Assembly (NCBI GenBank): GCA_017998195.1
Contig: JAGODN010000061.1
Location: 1 to 9,658, forward strand
DNA length: 9,658 nt
Source: Desulfobulbus sp.
Lineage (GTDB): Bacteria > Desulfobacterota > Desulfobulbia > Desulfobulbales > Desulfobulbaceae
Direction: 5' to 3'
Under the pieces are notes generated by a model. It did not search any database and had not been told where the DNA came from. It was given only the letters and a program-made list of their open reading frames with translations. Positions 5,418-9,658 of this stretch are shown one piece after another. Position numbers and translations under genes: made by a program. Position 1 is the stretch's first letter, and the number at the start of each line of letters is the position of its first letter.

Positions 5418-6197
5418 TCAGGCGTTGTCCAGGCCGTACTTGCCGCTGTAGCCGCGCGGGGTGACCATCCGCCCCTGCCAGGCGAAGGTCTGCGAGTTGC
5501 CGACGATGACCGTGGTCTGCATGCCGATCTCTTCATCGAGCATTCCGCCCAGGGTGGTCAAGCGCACCGTTTCGTGTTCACGGCTGGCGCCGCTGACCAG
5601 GCCGACCGGCGTGTCCGGCGTGCGGTGCTCGAGCAGGATCTCCCGGCAGCGGACGATCTGGTCAACGCGCTTTTTCGATTTGGGGTTGTAGATCACCACC
5701 ACGAAATCGGCCCCGGCCGCGGCCGCGATGCGGCGCTCAATGAGCGGCCAGGGGGTCATCAGGTCCGAGAGGCTGATGGCCGCGAAATCGTGCATGAGCG
5801 GCGCGCCGAGCACCGCGGCGCAGGCGTTGAGCGCGGCGATGCCGGGGATCACCTCGATGGCCGCGGTGGCGCCGGTGGCCCGGGCCAGCTCGAACACCAG
5901 CCCGGCCATGGCGTAGATGCCCGGGTCGCCGCCGCAGACCAGGGCCACCCTGCGCCCCGCCTCGGCCAGCTCCAGGGCCGTGCGGCAGCGGTCGATCTCC
6001 TGCATCATGGCCGAGGAGAGCACCTCGCTTGCCGGGTTGAGGCAGTCCCGCACCAGGTCCAGGTAGGTGCGGTAACCGACCACCACCTCCGCGTTCTCCA
6101 GGGCCCGGCGGGCGCGCGGGGCCATCAGGTCGAGGGCGCCGGGGCCGGTGCCGACCACGGAAAGGGTGCCGGTTGGCGTTTGTCGCGAAGCTGTCAT
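5418..6197 (-). CDS. cobJ: Precorrin-3B / cobalt-precorrin-3 C17-methyltransferase
   Basis: A 259-aa cytoplasmic SAM-dependent tetrapyrrole methylase (CobJ/CbiH). In the cobalt-early pathway it methylates C17 and drives ring contraction. The family signature is complete: N-terminal VVGTGPGALDLMAPRA with the Gly-rich loop, VVGYRTYLDL, VCGGDPGIYAMAG, EVIPGIAALNACAA, and the CobJ-typical FVVVIYNPKSKKR, then GLVSGASREHE and a C-terminal TTVIVGNSQTF. Length is normal for a single-domain enzyme, with no CbiG or ferredoxin-like fusion. The ATG at 6197 has AGAGGA seven bases upstream and overlaps the cbiG stop as ATGA. The frame extends further, but only by Arg-rich residues inside cbiG. It is the last gene of the operon and is followed by the terminator at 5353-5395. 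Confidence 0.95.
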   Translation of the reverse strand: MTASRQTPTGTLSVVGTGPGALDLMAPRARRALENAEVVVGYRTYLDLVRDCLNPASEVLSSAMMQEIDRCRTALELAEAGRRVALVCGGDPGIYAMAGLVFELARATGATAAIEVIPGIAALNACAAVLGAPLMHDFAAISLSDLMTPWPLIERRIAAAAGADFVVVIYNPKSKKRVDQIVRCREILLEHRTPDTPVGLVSGASREHETVRLTTLGGMLDEEIGMQTTVIVGNSQTFAWQGRMVTPRGYSGKYGLDNA

Positions 6198-7273
6198 GAT
6201 GCGTTCCTCTGATCGCTGTCGGCCGGAGTATCGGCCGCGGTCTGGGTTGCGGATGCGCCGCCGGCACAATGCGCGCCGAGCGGGTCGGCCCGCTCGGCCA
6301 CGGCCACGGTCACGTCCGGGTATTTCTCTTTGCCCACCAGCAGGGTCGCGCCCGGTCCGGCGGCCAGCAGGGCCGCGGGTTCGGCCACGCCCCGGGCGCC
6401 GGTGGCGCGCAGCACCGCCGCCGAACTGCTCACCCCGGGCACGCTGTTGAGGGCTTGGCTGTCATAAAACCTGGTGGCCAGCTCCTGTTCGGCCGCATAG
6501 GCGAGCAGGCCGGCCTCGTCCCGCTTCAGGTCGATGGAGGCGAGGGCGCAGACCGCGGCCAGCGCCAGCCCGTGGCGGCCGAAGGTTTCATTGACCGCCC
6601 GGTCGATCGCCCCGGCCGGGGTGCCGCGGTTGCAGCCGATGCCGAGCACCAGCGCGGGCGGGTGGAGGAGCGCGGCCCCGGGCGGGCCGACGGCGTGCAC
6701 GTCGACAACCAGGCCGGCATCCTCGCGCGCGGCGATCGTTTGCAGGTCCGGCGGCAGCTCGGGCAGCGGGCAGCAGCTCCACAGGGTGAGCGCGCCCTCG
6801 TCCACCAGCCGGCCCATGGCCGCGGTCAGGCCGGCCCGGTCCGTGATCTGCAGGCCGAGATCACGGCACCAGAGGTCGAGCGCGGTGCGGCCGAGCACAT
6901 CCGAGGCGGTGGTCAGCGCCGCGGCGCCGCCGGTGAGCCGCGCCACCTCGCGCGCCAGCTCGTTGGCCCCGCCGAGATGGCCGGAGACGAGCGGGATGGC
7001 GAAGCGGCCGGCCTCGTCACAGACCACCACCGCCGGGTCATGCCGCTTGTCCGCGAGCAGCGGGGCGATGGTGCGCACCACGATGCCCGCGGCCATGATG
7101 CAGACCAGGGCCCGATGGCTTTGCCAGGCCCGCCGCATCTCCACGGCCACCCGGCCCCGACAGGGGCGGAAGTCGGCGCCGAGCTGCGTGGCCAAGCGCT
7201 CGCCGAGCGCGCAGCCGCCCCGGGTCAGGGCGAGCACCACGATGCCGCCCGGCTGCCCCCCCTGCCCGTGCAT
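6194..7273 (-). CDS. cbiG: Cobalt-precorrin-5A hydrolase CbiG
   Basis: 359 aa, normal length. CbiG opens the delta-lactone ring of cobalt-precorrin-5A and releases the C20-derived two-carbon fragment as acetaldehyde, a step specific to the cobalt-early (anaerobic) route. The N-terminal domain has LVCIMAAGIVVRTIAPLL at ~57-73 and the hallmark SGHLGGAN at 97-104. A variable middle region follows, and then the C-terminal CbiG/CobE domain with LGIGCNRGTPAGAID at 210-224, FYDSQALNSVPGVSS at 279-293, and KEKYPDVTVAVAE near the end. The last ~20 residues, rich in Ala and Thr, are an extra tail. The ATG at 7273 shares its A with the cobM stop (TGATG). The frame is open upstream for 155 codons, but that segment is cobM read out of frame. 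The presence of cbiG is the clearest sign of the anaerobic pathway here. Confidence 0.95.
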   Translation of the reverse strand: MHGQGGQPGGIVVLALTRGGCALGERLATQLGADFRPCRGRVAVEMRRAWQSHRALVCIMAAGIVVRTIAPLLADKRHDPAVVVCDEAGRFAIPLVSGHLGGANELAREVARLTGGAAALTTASDVLGRTALDLWCRDLGLQITDRAGLTAAMGRLVDEGALTLWSCCPLPELPPDLQTIAAREDAGLVVDVHAVGPPGAALLHPPALVLGIGCNRGTPAGAIDRAVNETFGRHGLALAAVCALASIDLKRDEAGLLAYAAEQELATRFYDSQALNSVPGVSSSAAVLRATGARGVAEPAALLAAGPGATLLVGKEKYPDVTVAVAERADPLGAHCAGGASATQTAADTPADSDQRNAS

Positions 7274-8052
7274 CAGCGGTACTCGTGGGAAAAGGCCGCG
7301 TCGTAGAGCTTCGAGGCGACGCGGCTGTCTGCGGACAAGGCCGGCCCGACCACGATCATGGCGGTCTTGCGAATGCCCGAATCGGCCACCCGTGCGGCAA
7401 TGTTCGCAAGCGTGCCGCGAACCATGCGCTCGTCCGGCCAGCTGGCCCGCTCGACCACGGCAATTGGCGTGTCCACCGGGTAACCGCCGGCCCGCAGGTC
7501 CTCGACCACCCGCCCCATCATTGAAACACTCAGGAAGATGCACATGGTCGCCTGCGCCGCGGCCAGGCGGACGAGCGATTCCCGTTCCGGCACCGGCGTG
7601 CGGCCGGCCTGCCGGGTGAGGATGACCGTCTGGGTGACCTCGGGCACGGTCAGCTCGGTGCGCAGGGCCGCGGCCGCGGCGAACACCGAACTGACCCCGG
7701 GCACCACCTCGTAGGGGATGACGCGCGCATCCAACCACTGCATCTGCTCGCGGATGGCTCCGTACATGGCCGGGTCGCCGGTGTGCAACCGCACCGTGCG
7801 CAGGCCGCGACGGTAGCCGTCGGCGAGCAGGGTCATGATCGCCTCCAGGTCGAGGGCGGCGCTGTCGTGGCAGGCTGCGCGGATGCCTTCGAGCAGTGCC
7901 GGGTTGACCAGGCTGCCGGCATAGACCACCAGGTCGGCGGTGTCGATCAACCGGCGGCCCTTGAGGGTGAGCAGTTCAGGGTCGCCCGGGCCGGCGCCGA
8001 GGAACACCACCGGGTGGCGATTAGTGTCAGGCTGGAGCATAGCTGTCGTCAT
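7273..8052 (-). CDS. cobM: Precorrin-4 / cobalt-precorrin-4 C11-methyltransferase
   Basis: 259 aa, CobM/CbiF type. It transfers a methyl group from SAM to C11 of (cobalt-)precorrin-4, just before the CbiG step encoded next. Signatures in order are VVFLGAGPGDPELLTLKGRRLI, DLVVYAGSLVNPALL (characteristic of CobM/CbiF), TVRLHTGDPAMYGAI, YEVVPGVSSVFAAAAAL, ELTVPEVTQTVILTR, and IFLSVSMM in the middle. The ATG at 8052 shares one base with the stop of the upstream gene (TGATG), the same junction as the one leading into cbiG. A GTG at 8055, one codon earlier, is an alternative start with a 4-base overlap. All key motifs are intact. The substrate, with or without cobalt, cannot be read from this protein alone; cbiG next door implies the cobalt form. 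Confidence 0.95.
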   Translation of the reverse strand: MTTAMLQPDTNRHPVVFLGAGPGDPELLTLKGRRLIDTADLVVYAGSLVNPALLEGIRAACHDSAALDLEAIMTLLADGYRRGLRTVRLHTGDPAMYGAIREQMQWLDARVIPYEVVPGVSSVFAAAAALRTELTVPEVTQTVILTRQAGRTPVPERESLVRLAAAQATMCIFLSVSMMGRVVEDLRAGGYPVDTPIAVVERASWPDERMVRGTLANIAARVADSGIRKTAMIVVGPALSADSRVASKLYDAAFSHEYR

Positions 8053-8816
8053 CACGCCACCCGGACCCGTTTCTTGCGCACCACCATGGTCGAAAAGTAA
8101 TGCAGCTCCCGGCCCCGGGCGGCGCGGACGTCGGTGTACACCCGCTCGCCGGGCAGGCCGGAGCGCTCGGTGAGCACCGCCTGGTCAACGAGGCCCAACT
8201 CCTCGAGCAGGTCGATGAGGGTGTCGAGCCGGCGGTGCACCTTCATCAGCACCACCGCGTCCAGGCTGGTCAGGATCTGTCGCAGTCGGTCGTCCTCGAA
8301 GGCCGCTGGCACCACCGCCAACACGTCGTCGCCGAGTGCCAGCGGGCTCGACTGGGAGGCGGCGCAGGCGGCCATGGCGGTGATGCCTGGCACCACCGTG
8401 ACCATGGTGGCCGGCCGCCGTTCCTGGATCATGGCCAGCAGGTAGAAGGCGGTGGAGTAGAGGGTGGCGTCGCCGATGGTGGGAAAGGCCACGTCCTCGC
8501 CCCGGTCCAGGTGGGCGATCACCCGGTCCGCGGCCGAGCCCCAGGCGTCGAGCAGCTGTTGGTCCGCCTCCCGGCCGAGGAAGACCTTCTGCATTGGGAA
8601 GCAGAGTTCGAGCACCGTGCGGCCGTTGCCCGGGACCACCTGGCTGGCGATCCGCAGGGCGCTGCTGCTGCCGTTGCGGCGGGCCTTGGGCACGGCCCAG
8701 ACCCGGGCCGCGTCGAGGAGGCGGGCGGCCTTGTAGGTCATCAGTTCCGGGTCGCCGGGGCCGACGCCGACCAGGTAGAGGTGGCCGGACTGCGGAGTGG
8801 GATGCTGGCTGCTCAT
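8052..8816 (-). CDS. cobI: Precorrin-2 / cobalt-precorrin-2 C20-methyltransferase
   Basis: 254 aa, CobI/CbiL type. It methylates C20 of (cobalt-)precorrin-2, the first step committed to corrin rather than siroheme or F430. The motifs are GHLYLVGVGPGDPELMTYKAARLL, then VWAVPKARRNGSSSALRIA (typical of CbiL, where most relatives have a Y-[AG]-G motif), LCFPMQKV, DVAFPTIGDATLYSTAFYLL, VTVVPGITAMAACAA and VVLMKVHRRLD. Length is normal. The ATG at 8816 overlaps the cobL stop as ATGA (4 bases). At the other end the stop overlaps the cobM start. Biochemically this is the earliest step among the five genes seen, though it is second in transcription order. Confidence 0.95.
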   Translation of the reverse strand: MSSQHPTPQSGHLYLVGVGPGDPELMTYKAARLLDAARVWAVPKARRNGSSSALRIASQVVPGNGRTVLELCFPMQKVFLGREADQQLLDAWGSAADRVIAHLDRGEDVAFPTIGDATLYSTAFYLLAMIQERRPATMVTVVPGITAMAACAASQSSPLALGDDVLAVVPAAFEDDRLRQILTSLDAVVLMKVHRRLDTLIDLLEELGLVDQAVLTERSGLPGERVYTDVRAARGRELHYFSTMVVRKKRVRVA

Positions 8817-9658
8817 GGTTCGCCTGTGATGAAGGTTATGGGGTTGAGGACCCGGGCCGGGCCACCGGGTTCGTGGCGGGTCACGGCCAGGGTGGCGCTG
8901 GTCACGCGGCGGCAGAGCTGCGCGAGCACGCGACGGGCAGTGGTTTCGGTCCTGGCGAGTACCGCGCTGACCACGAGGCGGCCGCCGGGTCGAAGTCGGG
9001 GGACGACCGCGGTGAGGATCGCCTCCAGTTGGCCGCCGCTGCCGCCGATGAACACCCGGTCCGGGTCCGGCAGGTTGGCCAGGGCCGCCGGCGCCTCGCC
9101 GTCGACCAGGTGGATGGTGTAGGCGCCGTAGGTGCGGATGTTGGCGCGGATGTTGGCCTGCTCCGTGGGGTGGCGTTCCACCGTGTACACCGAGAGTTCC
9201 GGGCAGAACCGGGCCGCCTCCAGGCTGACGCTGCCCGAGCCGCCGCCGATGTCCCAGAACACGCCGGTCGCGGGCAGGCGCAGCCGGTGCAGCGCCGCGG
9301 CGCGCACCTCGTCCTTGGTGATCAGGCCGCGCGAGTGGCGGATCTCGTCCTCGCCGAGGCCGAAACGGCAGACCTCGGGACGGGCGGGCTGCTCGACCAG
9401 CACCAGGTTGAGCGGGCCGAAGTGCCGGCCGCTGATGGCCTCCAGGCTGCCGGTGGTGAGCCGTTCGTCGACCAGGCCGAGGTTCTCGGCCACGCGCACA
9501 CGGATGGCGGTGATGCGTTCCCGGTCGTCGCAGGCGCGCAGGGCCGCGAGCAGGTCGGCCGCGACCCGGTCCGGGCTGCTCTGGTGGTCGGTGAGCAGCA
9601 GCGTCCGCGGGTAGGGCAGCACCCGGCCGGGGAGGGTGTCGGCCGGGCGGCCGTGCAC
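8813..9658 (-). CDS. cobL: Precorrin-6Y C5,15-methyltransferase (CbiE-CbiT fusion), partial
   Basis: The 3' 281 codons of a gene that continues past the right edge. The visible N-terminal ~90 residues are the second half of a CbiE methylase domain (RTLLLTDHQSSPDRVAADLL, AENLGLVDERLTTGSLEAI, FGPLNLVLVE); its first half, with the Gly-rich motif, is missing only because of the window edge. The rest is a CbiT domain: GLITKDEVRAAALHRLRL at ~111-128, the SAM motif DIGGGSGSVSLEAA at 136-149, VERHPTEQANIRANI, and RVFIGGSGG at 201-209. The fused enzyme methylates C5 and C15 and decarboxylates the acetate side chain at C12, as in CobL. Many anaerobic-pathway bacteria carry cbiE and cbiT as separate genes, but fused forms are known. 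The GTG at 9658 is not taken as the start, because half a domain would be lost. It overlaps cobI by 4 bases. Confidence 0.93.
   Translation of the reverse strand: MHGRPADTLPGRVLPYPRTLLLTDHQSSPDRVAADLLAALRACDDRERITAIRVRVAENLGLVDERLTTGSLEAISGRHFGPLNLVLVEQPARPEVCRFGLGEDEIRHSRGLITKDEVRAAALHRLRLPATGVFWDIGGGSGSVSLEAARFCPELSVYTVERHPTEQANIRANIRTYGAYTIHLVDGEAPAALANLPDPDRVFIGGSGGQLEAILTAVVPRLRPGGRLVVSAVLARTETTARRVLAQLCRRVTSATLAVTRHEPGGPARVLNPITFITGEP

Noticed and set aside
7274..7738. 155-codon N-terminal extension of cbiG
   Set aside because: The segment is cobM in another frame; the CbiG domain and usual family length begin at the ATG at 7273, coupled to the cobM stop.
6269..9122. Several long plus-strand open frames opposite the cobalamin genes (for example 6269-7306, 6534-7619, 8100-9122)
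   Set aside because: Antisense shadows typical of GC-rich DNA; His/Gly/Arg-rich, and the minus strand carries intact, motif-complete enzymes.

Overview
The window has two kinds of sequence. Most of it is GC-rich and compact, with strongly G/C-ending codons: the left-edge gene, and everything from about 4320 to the right edge. Between about 640 and 3600 the DNA is visibly AT-richer, gene-poor and full of hairpins, and it contains an integration scar. The right half is an anaerobic-type (cobalt-early) cobalamin operon, marked by cbiG and a fused CbiE-CbiT (CobL). This suggests a GC-rich, probably anaerobic bacterium such as a member of the Desulfobacterota (former Deltaproteobacteria). That placement is an inference and is weak.

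Layout: (1) 2-622, the 3' part of an unrecognised gene cut by the window edge. (2) 623-1283, no convincing gene; it contains a 23-bp imperfect inverted repeat with a nested hairpin, and a second hairpin. (3) 1284-2931, a two-gene accessory unit. It encodes a 490-aa protein with Cys, His and Asp candidates arranged as in papain/C39-like cysteine peptidases, and a 57-aa lysine-rich helical protein starting one base after it; a rho-independent terminator follows. (4) 3162-3206, the exact 3' half of a tRNA-Arg(CCT) gene, from the anticodon loop to CCA, with no 5' half. This is the typical scar (att site) of an element integrated by a tyrosine recombinase. It is followed by a hairpin terminator, three 12-bp tandem repeats and a short integrase-like N-terminus that is not continued. 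(5) 3414-3581, a hairpin-rich spacer. (6) 3681-4320, a HigB/RelE-superfamily toxin followed by its overlapping helix-turn-helix antitoxin. (7) 4321-4715, a GC-rich non-coding stretch. (8) 4716-5322, two small unrecognised genes, tightly coupled. (9) 5353-5395, a bidirectional terminator between convergent units. (10) 9658-5418 on the minus strand: cobL (partial), cobI/cbiL, cobM/cbiF, cbiG and cobJ/cbiH, each overlapping the next by 1 or 4 bases.

How the parts work together: the cobalamin genes cover the consecutive mid-corrin-ring steps. These are C20, C17 and C11 methylation, C5-deacylation/ring opening by CbiG, and C5/C15 methylation with decarboxylation by CobL. The overlapping stops and starts imply one polycistronic transcript with translational coupling; its promoter, and any riboswitch, lies beyond the right edge. 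The AT-rich section is best read as the distal end of an element integrated in a tRNA-Arg gene, carrying the peptidase-like gene pair as cargo. The toxin-antitoxin pair lies just beyond the att site, either in the chromosome or in a second, decayed element integrated in tandem. The peptidase-like pair is the best candidate for an undescribed system, but its role cannot be settled from sequence alone.
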